Assembly: GCA_950295325.1 (NCBI GenBank)
Contig: OX485804.1
Coordinates: forward strand, 46,810,001-46,874,000
Length of the DNA: 64,000 bases
Reading direction: 5' to 3'
Source of the DNA: Polytrichum commune
Lineage: Eukaryota; Streptophyta; Polytrichopsida; Polytrichales; Polytrichaceae
The notes under the pieces were generated by a model. That model had not been told where the DNA came from. It saw only the letters and a list, made by a program, of their open reading frames with translations, and did not search any database. The position numbers and the translations under genes are program-made. Shown here one piece after another: positions 48,051 through 61,529 of this stretch (position 1 is its first letter; each line of letters starts with the position of its first letter).

Positions 48051-51000
48051 ACTCTATGTTAAGGGATGTGCGCCCTTATGTGGGTGCTCTTCTATCATAC
48101 ACTTAAATAAGGCGTGCAACCCTATTGTGAGCATTTTCAACTTCACAAACAATTTTGATAGTTGAATTGTCTTGTTAAGTTAGCAATCCTCAAACACACC
48201 CAAAATTAATCAAATAAATCAAATCAAATTTTAGGATTGGAGTTGAGATGAAGAAGTTGTAGGCAATTAAAACAAAGAATCTCTTTCTCTGTACATGGTT
48301 GCATACGCCCTCCCAATTGTGTTCCGATTGAACCTAAAATGATGTCTACATTTTTGACCAGGTAAGTCTCATATGATCATGACACGTTTGCTTTGCCTTG
48401 GCTCAACGTAAATTAATGTATGCGAGTGTTATTTGGATATTTTTATGAATCAAACGCCTATATTTGATTGGTGTGTGGTTGGGTGAGATCAAATGAACAA
48501 ACACAATGAAGAGACATGTTAAAAGAGATTATACTACATCTTCAAATACTATTAACTGCTCCACAATCTATAGTGAACATAATTGAGAGGACCTATGTAT
48601 TTAGTTAAGATACCAACAAGGGAATATGGCTTTGTTGCAAGAGCAACGCTTCCTTTAGCACCCATTGTAAGCAAAAAGAAAGGCATATAAAGTCTAAAGT
48701 TAATCCAGCATGTCGAAAGAAAAACAAAAATAATAAATGCCCATCACATGGAAAGGCAAAAAAAATAAACACGCCAAACGAAAGGTCCCTCAACCATTAC
48801 CGGTTGACCATATCCCATAACTATGGACATATAATATTGTATCTTGTAATATATTAGCCACCCTTGGATATCAGATTGATGTAGGAGATATGAGTAAGCT
48901 TTTGCACATGTAAGTTTTCAGCCTATATTCCAACAATTTTCCCCTACATACTCTTGACCACCCCTTGCTGATTAAATCCTATCTCTAAGATTTTTACATG
49001 CATCGTACTCAATGATATTGACCAAGTAGAGCTTGGAGAGATGTGTGCACTAAGTATTAAAACCAAAGTGTTTGTCCATGGACATGTTTGCAAACATATT
49101 GCCCATGAACAAAATGTTGCAATATTATTTTTTGCCATGGAATCAACTAACTTCTATGGAAATTTCAGCATGTCTTATGCAAGGTGGTTCCATCATTAGG
49201 TAGTTGTCCAAGTTAGTAAACAATTACTCGCCCTTTAGATGTGGGTGTGTACATGTCTCTCTACACATGGAAAAGTAGTTGGTGTGTTTAGTAGCTTATC
49301 ACTTGTTATAACAAAAGTATTATGTCATGGTTTGAGTAGTTGTTCAATATAGTTGTGAGTTTGAACCATGCAGGGGGTTTCCAATAAATAAATAAACAAA
49401 TTATTTGCAAGGACGGACAAGGAGATCCACATGTGTCTGCATGAGTGCGGAAATGTGTTGTCTGAGATACTTGATTGGTGTATGAGTACATCCTATGTCC
49501 AAAATCAGAGGTCCGCATAAAGATACCAAGTTATTGTACATTAGTGCATATTAATTGTCTGTGCACATTAGGGTTTAGTTATCAAAATTGATTATCAAAT
49601 CAACCTCAAGATAGCATTGGGAGATAATTCAGGAAGGGCATACCAAGGAGGGATCCTCAACAAGGAGGGTTCTCAAGTTTAACAAAGACATGAATCTTCT
49701 CAAGTAGTACGTGTTTTAAAGTTGTTTCTATAAACTATGTAAGTTATGAAAGTTATCGACTACGTATATTTTTATATATGGATGATTTAATTATGAATAA
49801 TATGTAAAGAAAAATTCAACCTTGTAGTATCTTACTTAGAAAAATAATACTACATAAGTTATTGTTTTTTAAACGAGTTTGTATTCAATTTGAGTTATTA
49901 TTCATGAAGTTAATTTATATCATTTTCCTACACTTTGATCAATCAAGGACGGGGATGTAAACATTGCATCACAAATTCAAGTGAGTGAGCCACTTTCAAA
50001 TCCATATTCGTTTTCTAGTGACGATTTATTGGACTCTCAAGAGGTCCAACCACTTGCACACACAAAAGCTCAAGCACAAACCTATAAAAGGAAGTTTAGA
50101 TCATCTTAGAAAGTTGGCGAGAAATAGCTCATGCATATGAGACCACATGATGGGCCTACCTCAGGGAGTTCACTAGACATGTATATATGTATACACGTGC
50201 GTGACAAGGGTATTTATTCAAGGGGTATTTAATTATCCATCCTTAAATTTTTGTACTATATTATATTATTATTATATGATTTTTTGTTTTTTAAATGACC
50301 CTATAATTACTTTTAAATTTGATGAAGCTCTAATTTTAAGCTAGGTATGTTCATTATAATTATTTGATTTTGCTCCAAAGGGTTTAAGAGCATTCAAAGT
50401 ACTAAGTCACCAAAATCCAAGGCACAACAAGGTTTTACATTAAGAGTGTTCATAAACAGTTTCAAACAACAAAATCAGCCCATGTTCCTCAATCAAGTTA
50501 CACGCACAATTAAACACAACGGCACTGAGTGTAAAAAAAACAATTAAAACACCAACAAAGCAAGCAAAAATAGGGTCCATGCAATAATGTAGAAGGGTAT
50601 AGAGTTAATACTACAACATCCTGCTTGAAGCAGACATACACAATACCAACCAAAACTTCTAATTTATCTTGAGAAATTGTTTCTAGCATTTAAAAATACT
50701 AGCAAAATTGTTCATAGCAAATGAAATATGTCATGTTCATCTTGCAAAACAATTCCTAGCTTTTAAGAACACTAGTATATAATCAACAAATAATGCATGC
50801 CTTTAATCCTAAACCCGGGAATCCGTCATCCGCCCTCATCAATCTTTCATCCCATTATTTCAACTGAATCGATGTAGTTTTCATCCAAAATCTTCCCGCC
50901 TCTGAATACAAAGGACACCCTATTTCAACAAAACCTAGGATCCTTAAATCCTACGGTATATTTTTACAAATATTTTAAAAATATGCGTTATTTGTATCAA

Positions 51001-53870
51001 GCCTATATTATTTATAATACAAATTTTATCATACATACTCACCTATATTACTTCTAAGAAAATTCTATGTTTTTCCTTTTGTGAATATAAATTACCCTAC
51101 ATTTTCCCGCACGTTGTTTTCTAATATTATCGCAGTGAACTCCCCAAGGGGCCTACACATGGTTATATGAATGCTTTGTATGTGAGGAATTTCCTGTTAA
51201 CTTACCATGTGGTTCGGGAGCATGTTGCAAAAGTAGGTAGAAATCGTACATACGTGACCACGAGAAAAAACAATGATCAATAAGACTCGGTTGGTATTTC
51301 AACAATCATATCCACTTTGAATTCATCAATTTCTATTTTGAAGAGACATTTTCTATATGGTCACAGATTTAACTTTGGACGATCAATCAAGAACTTGGGT
51401 CCATGTTTGTCTCGAGCTTGGGTAGATGGTGGGCAATGATGATGTTGAAGGCACATATTGTCCTCTGCATCACGGACAAATGTTTGATTGGGAGGACACA
51501 CTAGAAGAACGCAAGATGATGGGAGCTATGCATGTGAAAGCAATTGTGGATAGCTCAAACAAGGGTTTCATGATTTACATGTTTTCAATGCATCAAAACT
51601 TTTTGATCCAAAGTATGTCCAAGTGATGAAGAAATTCATATAATTATGTTAGATCAAAGCATGGAGAGTGGATTCTTTACGAGAAACCTAAATGACATGT
51701 GTGGGTCACTATGCAATAGACCTCCTATATAGGAGAAGTTTATAATGAAAAACAAATGTATATGTACTACCAGTAGGCTAGAATACATACTCATGTATGT
51801 ATACTAAGCTCTTCAATATAATGTGATAAATGCCTCCACTATATATACAAAATATAAATCATGAAATAAACATGGCTTTTATTGCACGTAAAATCCATGT
51901 TCACTTAGTCACAATCTGGAATGCAAAACTCAAGAGAGCATGTGAGTACTCCTAAAGTCTCCAACTTGTCATATAACTTGAATCCGAACCCTAACAAGAA
52001 CAAACAAAGGAGCCATTGAGGACTATTACCATATGACAACAATGAACTAAATATGAGTGAGATGAAACTAACATATCTATTGTCAAAAATTCCTTCCAAC
52101 CTTAGTGTCCCCTTTTGAACATCTACCTTTACTTCAAAGAAATTAACAACATTTTAAAATGTATACACTAAAGAAAACTAATACCTCTCCCTTATGTATA
52201 TTATGTACGCCAGTACATCAAATAATACCCCTTCTTACACTAACGTTAATTTGTACGTGGTATGAAGAGTCCACCCCCCCCCCCCCTCCTCGGGGGGAGC
52301 AACGATCGGAGAGATTGATCATAAAATTTGGATTGATGGTGGTTGAAAGCGATGTAGGTTGGGCCGAGTTGCTTGAGTCTATAAAAAACTTTGAGGCATG
52401 AAAGTGAAAGTAGATCATTATATGAGGCATGGCAGTTTTGTGGTGGCACCAATGAGTGGTATACCCATTGGCCGCATCTCATAAAACTTTGGCAAAGAAT
52501 ACTTATCATTCCCTCGAGTATTGCAATTTACGAAAGGGGCTTTCAAAACAAAATGCTATCATGAGGCACTTTTGAGCTTCATTGAAGTTGGAGACTTTGG
52601 ATGCCTTGATGTTGGGTACAATTGGAGAATATGGATCAAAGAGCAATATGAGGAATCTGAGAATTTTGTAATTTGGACCACATATTGTAAGATATTAAAA
52701 CTTTACATTTTTAATTTTTTTTAAATGACTTGATCTTCAATTTTGTGTGAAAGATTAAGAATTTCTCAACCTATCATTTGAAAAGTAGTTTTCGATGTTG
52801 TCCATCACATTGAAAGGCAAGGAAAATGGTAACCTGTCACGTGAAATGAAGGTGGACCTGCCAAAAAACGAGCATTTATGGAGAGGCTATGTCCTGGAAC
52901 GACACTGACACTATTAAGTTTTATATTCACCAAATCTTATCCATTAAGTTTTGACACGAATTTCCCCAACCCTATTACTTCTCAAAGGCAGTCTCCACAA
53001 TGCCTTCATCCCATCATGGGACAAAGCTAACAAACATGCACTTCCGATAACGATAACAAAATAAGGGGAGGTCCGTTTTTATTGATGCTTCATTGTAGAT
53101 TTGCTAATGTGACATGAGGCTCATTGTATAAGCTTACATTTGATCATTAGAAGTTGTAGGATACATGAAAAACAAGCCCAAAAACACACGCACTTAACTT
53201 AGTGAATGTTCACTCCTTCCACATCATGCCTCCTCCCTTCCCTCTTGCCACCGCCCTCATGGAATGAGTTAGAACTTGTGCATCTTCAAAACTAAGTCAA
53301 GTAAAGGGACATGAGCCCTTACTATATGCTCGCTCTTTATTGGACACCTATTTAAGATACGTGGTCTTATTGTGGGGGACTTCCATCCCCATGTAAAATT
53401 TTGGCAGTTGAATCGGCTCGGAATTGTCTCATCAATTGAGCAATTGTGAATCGCAAAAATTCTCCTTTCAAATTTCAAAATTGGATTTGAGATGCATAAT
53501 TCATAGGAGGTCAAAGTCAAGGTACTCTTTCTTATTAAGTGGTCACATAGGTTTCCCATAACTCATTCAAATATACATGCTTAATTTAGAAGAGTGATCA
53601 CATAAAGCCCGTATACTTCATCTAGTCATTTTTCTTAACCATACACATACATTTGAGTGGTGGATGGAAGGGATTGTAGTTACGAAACGGACACAAAAAA
53701 GAAGACAAGTGTTATAATGAGATTGGACTTTAGCTCAAAATACATATACCATTCTAGATTCAATAGTGAACACAATTGGGAGGGTCTATGTCAATTAAGG
53801 AAAAGAAAGTCCTTCACTTCGTCCATTTATAAGTTTAACAACTAAGCTCCAATTCTATAACTCAAAATGA
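48051..53870. other. gene-free AT-rich stretch with repeats
   Basis: No supported gene. A frame near 49027-49150 on the plus strand reads LGEMCALSIKTKVFVHGHVC and onward, without recognisable family. 51426-51626 reads MVGNDDVEGTYCPLHHGQMF and onward, also unrecognised and not obviously spliced. 51960-52286 is the inverted or direct partner of segments at 59806-60646. A C13 tract lies at about 52274-52286. 53330-53820 holds dispersed-repeat relics like those at 46-47.5 kb. Confidence 0.4.
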
Positions 53871-53871
53871 A

Positions 53872-54817
53872 TACCGTAGGTTCATAGCTGGTTCGACACA
53901 TCTTAGCCGAATAATTAATTAAATTCCAAAAAGTCGGTTTGTCACCTAAAAATAGTATATTCTTATTTTCGGCAATTTTCTCTTTTAATTTTTAAAATTT
54001 AGCTTAAATCCATTTTCTATTTCCTATTTAAGCTTATATCTTGTACATCTCTCTTGCATTGAATGACAAGTAAGATGTGAGTGAAAAGTTGAGAATGCTC
54101 TGTGCTTTATGCAAGTAGAGTGGAGTTGTGTTCAACAATGCATATGGGATATGTAAACTTTGAGGTGCAGCACCGAGTTAGACTTCATTTTTATAACACG
54201 CATAACTTTTGCATACAGTCTTCAAATGACATAAAATTTGTTGGAGGTGAAAGATTACTTGATTTCTAAACTTTTCTTAGACCAACAAAATTCCAAAAAA
54301 GTTGATCTTCTATGCACAAATGAGCTCCGAAAAACTGTTATGAACGCATTTTAATTTTTTGATCTTTACACGGCTGCAATGTTTTGTCCATATCTTTTGC
54401 ATAAAGACTTATTTTGACACAAAACTTGTTGGAGGTGGAAGAAGGATTGATTTCTCAACTTTTGTTAGTTGGACAAATTTCTATAAAACTTCATCTTCTA
54501 TGCTCAATTGGACTCCAAAAATTTGTGTACAACACATTTGAAAAGCCTCACCTAGAGTCTTGCTACTTCTTAACCCATATTCTTTGTGGACTAATGTAAG
54601 TGAGCTTGATTACAAAAGGAGCACCTTCTCTCTTTCAAAATTCACATATGCTTCCACTGTAAGTAAAACTCCAGTGAGAAGTAAAAATTTCTTACTTTTA
54701 GGCAATTTTGAAAAATAATTAATTTCATATTCGGCAAAAAATACCAATAACATTCCAAATTTTTCGGCATCTATTTTTAGAATTATTTTTTGTCGAACCA
54801 GCTATGAACCTACGGTA
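53872..54817 (+). mobile_element. 946-bp terminal-inverted-repeat element, copy 1
   Basis: The ends are perfect inverted repeats of about 27 bases: TACCGTAGGTTCATAGCTGG followed by TTCGACA, and the exact complement at 54817 backward. The interior has a degenerate direct duplication of about 145 bases (54190-54335 and 54380-54525; both carry CTTTTGCATA, ACTTGTTGGAGGTG-like and TGATTTCT segments). A 60-codon frame is conserved between copies but shows no transposase motif. Non-autonomous; superfamily unknown. Confidence 0.8.
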
Positions 54818-55997
54818 GTTGCATTACATATAAATGGCCATAACATGGCCATATAGAGAGTGATGCCAACCACTTGTATTGGTGTCAATGAGGGATGCTT
54901 CACCTTCACCACAAGTTGTGAACCCGAAACGAGTTTATGGAGCAGGCCAACCATGGTGAGCATTGCTTTGCTTGGTGGACCCTACAATTGCAATGAACAA
55001 AGAACCGACATGCACGAACAAGGTGTAGTTGTGGTGAGGATTCACCCTTGGGCCAGTTGAGGCCCATGTTGTAGTTGTTGCAGCCCCAAGAGATGTGGTG
55101 GGCCCCAAAGTGGTCAAGCAAAGGACCATGTGCCAATTTTGTATGGGACAAGTTCCACGTGGCTAGATACCTTACTAGAACAAGGGTGATATATGGAGCA
55201 AGTTGTAGTTAAGATTAAAACACATGTTAAACACATGTTATGGTGATATTAGACTAGAGGTGTGCTTGAAATACATACACCATTCTAGGTGCAATAATGA
55301 ACATCGTGATTAGGGGGAGGGGGGGGGGGCATATGTGATCAGTTGGAAAGAAAGACGATTGTCACTTTGACCATTTATAACTTTTGCATCTCAACATATA
55401 TTTATGTTTGATCCTAGAACTTGACTAACGATTTATGTGACCATTCTCGGACGGATTTAAAGCTCAAAATGTACAAATGCCCCTCTCATGCATCCGACAT
55501 GTAAAACCTATAAACTATATACAACCCAAAGGCTATTGGTTTTAGTTGATTTGACATCAGAATCAGCGTTAAAGAACCCAAATTAGTTGTCCAAATAATT
55601 TAAGAAGAGTGCGCCACAAAACATATAGGGGGCCATGTTTTTATGTTAGATATATGATAGGTACGCTCATTTGCAATCTTTCTCCCTCATTTCAACATTT
55701 GTTTTGAGGAGAAGCTTTTAGACCTTCTCTTGACATTTACAACTTTAGACAATTTTCATTAAGTAGTGTGATTTGTAACTAGTGAAGACGTGAACAATAT
55801 TAACCCATACTATTGTACTTCGTAACATTATTTGGTTGTATGATTGTGTTCCTTTCTATATTTAGCATGTGACATGGGCCTTCACTATCTTACCTTCAAG
55901 GGGAAAACTTAGACAATAGGAAGAAATTGATGTTGATATGAGCAATATGAATATTATGAATATTGTCGGTATTATCAATGAATAGTATTTCTATGAA
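54818..55997. other. spacer between the two TIR elements, repeat relics
   Basis: No supported gene. It contains dispersed-repeat fragments near 55230-55510, including a G11 tract at about 55319-55329. Confidence 0.4.
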
Positions 55998-56944
55998 TAC
56001 CGTAGTTTACTAGCAGGTTAGGCAACTTGCTGCCTAATATTTAATTAAAGTTCAAAAAGTAGGTTCGGCACCTAAAAATAGTATATTCTTATTTTCGGCA
56101 ATTTTCTCTTTTAATTTTTAAAAATTCAGCTTACATTCATTTTTAATTTTCTATTTCAACTTATATCTTGTACATCTCTCTTACATTGAATGACAAGTAA
56201 GATGTGAGTGAAGAGTTGAGAATGCTCTGTGCTTTATGCAAGTAGAGTGGAGTTATGTTCAACAATGCATATGGGATATGTAAACTTTGAGGTGAAGCAC
56301 CTAGTTAGACGTCATTTTTATAACACGCATAACTTTTGCATAGAGTCTTCAAATGACATAAAATTTGTTGGAGGTGAAATATTACTTGATTTCTAAACTT
56401 TTCTTAGACCAACAAAATTCCAAAAAAGTTGATCTTCTATGCACAAATGAGCTCCAAAAAACTGTTATGAACGCATTTTAATTTTTTGATCTTTACACGG
56501 CTGCAATGTTTTGTTCATATCTTTTGCATAAAGACTTATTTTGACACAAAACTTGTTGGAGGTGGAAGAAGGATTGATTTCTCAACTTTTGTTAGTTGGA
56601 CAGAATTCTATAAAACTTCATCTTCTATGCTCAATTGGACTCCAAAAATTTGTGTACAACACATTTGAAAAGCCTCACCTAGAGTCTTGCTACTTCTTAA
56701 CCCATATTCTTTGTGGACTAATGTACGTGAGCTTGATTACAAAAGGAGCACCTTCTCTCCTTCAAAATTCACATATGCTTCCACTGTAAGTAAAACTCTA
56801 GTGAGAAGTAAAAATTTCTTACTTTTAGGCAATTTTGAAAAACAATTAATTTTATATTCTGCAAAAAATGCCAATAATATTCCAAAATGTTAGGAATCTA
56901 TTTTTAGAATTATTTTGTGCCGAACCTGCTATTAAACTACGGTA
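55998..56944 (+). mobile_element. 947-bp terminal-inverted-repeat element, copy 2
   Basis: This copy has the same length, orientation and interior as copy 1, with sparse substitutions. The ends are TACCGTAGTTTACTAGCAGG and, complemented, TACCGTAGTTTAATAGCAGG. Its terminal repeats differ from those of copy 1 more than the interior does. Both copies are preceded by ATGAA and followed by GT, so the true ends may extend a little further. It carries the same internal duplication. Confidence 0.8.
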
Positions 56945-58905
56945 GTACATGGATGCCCAACGCTTCATGTGAGTAGGCCATAAGCATAACTCCTCCCAAA
57001 TTTCCAAGTGTCAGGTTGAATGTTTAAATAATATTCAAATAATTCGACTTCATTTAGGGTGGCCACAACATACAATTGACATATTCATGGATCAGTGGAA
57101 CCGACTTACATGGATGAATAATGTTAGGTTGCCTAGTTGGTTTGGCACAATATAATTAATGTTTGGATGGAAGTTTTCACATGTCCTTATGTCATTGGTT
57201 GGGATTAGTGTTGGTTTGTTACATATGTAGGGGGTTGCATGGATATCAATAATCAACATCAATCTCAAAGAATCTACCCATGGGCATGGAATTGTAATGC
57301 CATTCAACTTATGTTATTTGGTGGGCATGTCAAGGTGAATCGGTTTTTGTATACCTGACTTATTATTTGGATCGATATAATTCTAAACCATATTGATACT
57401 AAGACAATTTTGCATAAGTATGAAAGTTATTGCCTTGTATATATACTTGAATAATATAAAATAAACATGGTGTTTAATAATCATATCCTACGTGTATCAT
57501 AATTTATGGAGTCCTTATTATAAATACCAAATAGTATATAACAAAACAATATCATACCAACATTGGTTGGGACCCTACAAATTCCCAAGTGGATATTACA
57601 TTTCGGCACCAAAAATCTTAAACGTATATACTTAATATTTGCAAACTACACTAAATAGTATTTTTATTGTGGGCCACAATAATTTTCAAGAGCCCACACT
57701 AATACTCATTATGAGAATTAATTTTCAATCCACGTTAAATCTTTAGTAGAGAATTAGCATGTGTCATAATAATTATTTTTCAAAAAAATTAATGTGGGTG
57801 ATTTTCTTTTTGTGCTACTTTTGATACAAGGTGACTATTTTGTTTTATGTGACGTAGTAGTTGGAAGTCACTATGAAGACTTAGGGGAAGACCCGGGATC
57901 TTGGACCCACGATAGTTCCACTTCAAGGACAAACCAATCCACAGTCAAATAACTAACAACCATTATATGTGATTCCGAAGAAGAGAACTCTAAAATTTAC
58001 ACACTCCAGTAGCCAATGGCTCCCAACCTTCACAACACAATCTTTCTATGCCACACAAATCTAGACCCCAACTTTGAAACCCTACTGACACCAATCCAAT
58101 CCGAACAGAGAATGCGTAATCGGATGACCTTTGGCGAAGAGAATCGGCAAAGAAATCGTAATGGGGAAGGTGAAGAGAGTGAGTGTCTGTCTGTATGGCA
58201 TGAACGGATCGAGGAGATCAGGGGAGGAGGGTTACATCGGTCAAATCCGACGGTCGAGAAAGCACAGGCAACGTGGCCTCACCAGAAGCCAGAAGTTGCT
58301 TTCATCGCCCATAGACTTCTTCTCAACTAGAAAATTAGTGTGGTCCACGCTATTTTTTTCACCCACACTAATGGAACTATTTAGTGTACATTCCAAGTAG
58401 TGTTTATTAGGCGTGGCACCGATAAGAATCCATATGCCCACATGTCAAGCTTGAGAATGTGTTAGAGAATTTCATGATATTTTCAAAACAATTAGGGTTT
58501 ACAACACATTCCTTAAATGTGTGAGACAATTACTTGTAACTATAATGAAGATGATGATGAGGTCTAAGGAGATATATGGTGCAGAGTAAGTGCCTTATCA
58601 GTCTAAGAACAAATCATTATTTGCTTGAGTGGAGGTTCGTTATTTGCCTGTGCCACGTGTTATGCAGTGGTTGGTTGGAGCATGTAAAAATGTTTATGTG
58701 GCATGTGACAAATTCAATTTTGGGAAGTAAAGTGATCAAACTGATAAAGCACCTACTCTAGTATTCCGAAATTGGTAAGCATATGCATAGGTTGAGGTGC
58801 AAAACACTATGACAAACCCTCCATTGGACCACCATCACGTGTTATAGTGGTCACTAAGGTTATGCCAAAACGTTTTGTTGCGTAGTGTGGTGACTTTGGC
58901 TTCAA
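56945..58905. other. gene-free stretch, possible long MITE
   Basis: No supported gene. CTACACTAAATAGTATTTTT near 57646 and, inverted, GGAACTATTTAGTGTAC near 58371-58387 may be ends of one element of about 740 bases. In between is a denser, less AT-rich part (58015-58330) with two overlapping frames of about 100 codons and no recognisable domain. Confidence 0.4.
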
Positions 58906-59404
58906 ATTATAGTTTCATCACCATCCCCATGGTGCAAGGAATCACATGGTTTTGGAAAAGCATCGTGGATTGTCTGCAAATCAACTTGTGTAGATTCATG
59001 CACACTTTGTTGCTCCTACTTCCTTTGTTGGTTAAGTCAACAAAGCATCAAAGTCTTAAGACAAATCCGATAATGTTTCATCACCGTCCATGTGTTGCAA
59101 GGAATCACATGGTTTCTGAAAAGCATTGTGGATTGTCTTTGAATCATCTTGTGTTGATTCATGCACACTTTGTTGCTCATACTTCCTTTGTCGGTTAAGT
59201 CAATAGAGCATCAAAGTCTTAAGACAAGTCCAAGAATGTTTCATCACCGTCCCCATGTTGCAAGAAATCACATGGTTTCGGAAACGCATTGTGGATTGTC
59301 TGCAAATCATCTCGTGTTGATTCATGCACACTTTGTTGATCCTACTTCATTTGTTGGATAAGTCAACAGAGCATCAAAATCTTAAGACAAGTCCAAGTAT
59401 TGGA
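58906..59404 (+). repeat. three-unit tandem array, period 163 bp
   Basis: CATCACC landmarks at 58916, 59079 and 59242 give exact 163-base spacing. Units share GCAAGGAATCACATGGTTT, GGATTGTCT, TGATTCATGCACACTTTGTT, TTTGTTGGTTAAGTCAA and GCATCAAAGTCTTAAGACAA. The period is not a multiple of three, so the open frames seen here are not one repeated protein. Confidence 0.85.
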
Positions 59405-59409
59405 TGTTA

Positions 59410-59466
59410 TGGTGGTGGTGGGTGGTGGTGGGTGGTGAGGTGAGGGGGTGAGGGGGTGAGGGGGTA
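59410..59466. repeat. GGTGG and GAGGGGGT minisatellite
   Basis: A run of TGGTGGTGGG units passes into GTGAGGGG units directly after the 163-bp array. Confidence 0.9.
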
Positions 59467-59805
59467 GTGACATTTTTTAGGTTGTGTTCCAAACCACGCC
59501 CATGTATGTCAAATATAGATTTGGAGGGGGTTTCAAATAAACTAGAACTCTTCTTATTCACATTTTCAAAGCTAGGTGTAAAAGTCTTTGTTTCAAATTG
59601 TTTTAAAATGAATCGCTTGTTTTTATTCCCGGAAACGGGTTGGTTTTTAAGCCTCTAAAATGTCCATATTGGGCCTCTACATGAAAGGTCACTCACACAT
59701 TTCTCATGTAATGTTAAGGCCTTACTTGTGGGCTAAAAACATATCATCAAAGTCATTGAAGTTGTTTTGATTTTTTGCTACGTTTGTTGCCCCATTCCCC
59801 AGGGG

Positions 59806-60650
59806 TGGACTATTCATACAATGTATGAAATAACGTGAGTGTAAGAAGGGGTATTATTTGAGGCATTAATGTGCATAATATACATATGGGAGAGGTATTG
59901 TTTTCCTCCAATTTGTACATTTAGAAAGGCTATTAAGAATTTTTAAGTAAAGGGTACATATACAAAAGGGGCCCCTAAGATTTAGAGAAATTTTGACAAT
60001 ACATGTGTTGGTTTCACCCACTCCATGTTTTCATCCATTGTTGTCATATGATAATAGTCCTCAATGACTACCTTGTCCATTATTGTTAGGGTTTGTAATT
60101 TAGGTTTTGGGTTTTAGAAACCAAAGGCAACTTGAAGTGATCATGGACTCCCTTGAGTTTTGCTCTTTGGATTGCGCTAAGTCATTGTGCTATTGTCTAT
60201 GTTGTTTGATGCCATCGTTGAGTTACATGCTATGGATGAAAAATATTTAACGACCTTCTCATTGGAAAATGAAAGTGAATTTTATAAGTAATAAATGCTT
60301 ATACAATTCAAGGTTTTTATTTTACATATGTAGTGGAGGGATTTATCACATTAAACTTGAAAAGCTTAGTATAAATACATGCGTCCATTTCCTAGCATGC
60401 CATCACAAGCTGATTTGAGTAGAGGGATAAGGTTAATGTTTTTTGTTGATTTTACTTGGGATGGTTGCAAATGTCACTACCCTTCAACACTGCCTTCACT
60501 TTCAAAAATTCATCACCTTTTAAAACGTACACACTAGAGAAAAGTAGCACCTCTCCCTTATGTATACTATGTATGCTAATGCCTCAAATAACACCCCTTC
60601 TTACACTCAAGTTAGTTCAGACATGGTATGAAGAGTCCACCTCCCAAGCT
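59806..60650. mobile_element. inverted-repeat element of about 0.85 kb
   Basis: 59806-59935 (GGGGTGGACTATTCATAC, AAGAAGGGGTATTATTTGAG, CATATGGGAGAGG) is the inverted counterpart of 60505-60646 (CCTCTCCCTTATGTATACTA, TCAAATAACACCCCTTCTTA, GGTATGAAGAGTCCACCTCC). 52150-52286 repeats the right arm. 59990-60110 matches 51975-52080 inverted. No coding frame is supported. Confidence 0.55.
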
Positions 60651-61529
60651 ACCATACAAGTACATACGCTATATACTTTCTAGAGGTCTTCCAGACACGT
60701 ACATAACTACAAGTTATAATTTGTGTAGCATATGTATGCGTAATACAAAGAAATTCAAATTAATATCCCTTTTTTGCACTCTTGTATACTCATACATGTA
60801 ATGCAATGTGCAACCCTTGGTGGCCATATTAACCCTAAGAGTTACTCTTGGGCCATCCCCTATAACACCCACATAACACCTGAAAAAATAACACTAAAAT
60901 AATACCCATAACCCCACACACTTGACCTAATCTACGTCCCAAACGATCTAACTTTACGGGACATCCGCACCATAATTAGGGTTCAAGGTGCTAATCAAAA
61001 TTAGCAATAGTGCCTAGTCCTTTTACTTATTCTCCACAAGGTGGACTTGGTCCAACTTGACTCATCGTTCCACTTCAATGAATGGGGAGAACTGACCGCT
61101 AGTTACAAAGGAAACGCTCGAGTTTGAGAAATAATCGGTTGAAGTTCAAGGCTTTAGAAAAAATATCATTCATTGTAGAGGAATCTATAAAACATGCTTC
61201 AAATTAATTAAGAAAAATCAAAAGATCACAACCTGTAATTGGTTGGACTTGAAAACACTCAGATTTGGACCGATCATGCCCAAAAATCTCCCCGAACACT
61301 GTTCCACTTCAATGAACGGGGAGATGTTTCAGTCAACTAGATTGCTATCTTTACATCTTCATTATGAACTAGTTAGTCCATGAATATGAATTTGTAATTT
61401 AAACTTCAACTTTTTTCAACTCGGTTCATTCCCTAGAGTTCTGATTTTGAATCGATGATTTGGGAAAACAAACCGGTTGATTTGTAACTAGTAGTCGGTT
61501 CTCCATGTTCTCCGATTATGATTGAGTGC
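60651..61529. other. gene-free AT-rich stretch
   Basis: No supported gene. GTTCCACTTCAATGAA followed by GGGGAGA occurs twice in direct orientation (about 61070 and 61305), which suggests a degraded duplication possibly internal to the hAT-like element whose end follows. Confidence 0.4.

Noticed and set aside
48790-49560. Possible LTR retrotransposon end
   Set aside because: TG...CA-like borders and a TATATTCCAACA word were noted, but no second LTR, primer-binding site or pol motif could be found.
54359-56893. Conserved 60- to 82-codon frames in the paired TIR elements, as possible genes
   Set aside because: Conservation follows from the elements being recent copies; the frames have no transposase or other motif and overlap an internal duplication.
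58875-59361. Repeated peptide HLVLIHAHFV in the 163-bp array as a repeat protein
   Set aside because: The period is not a multiple of three, so successive units fall in different frames and end in stops.
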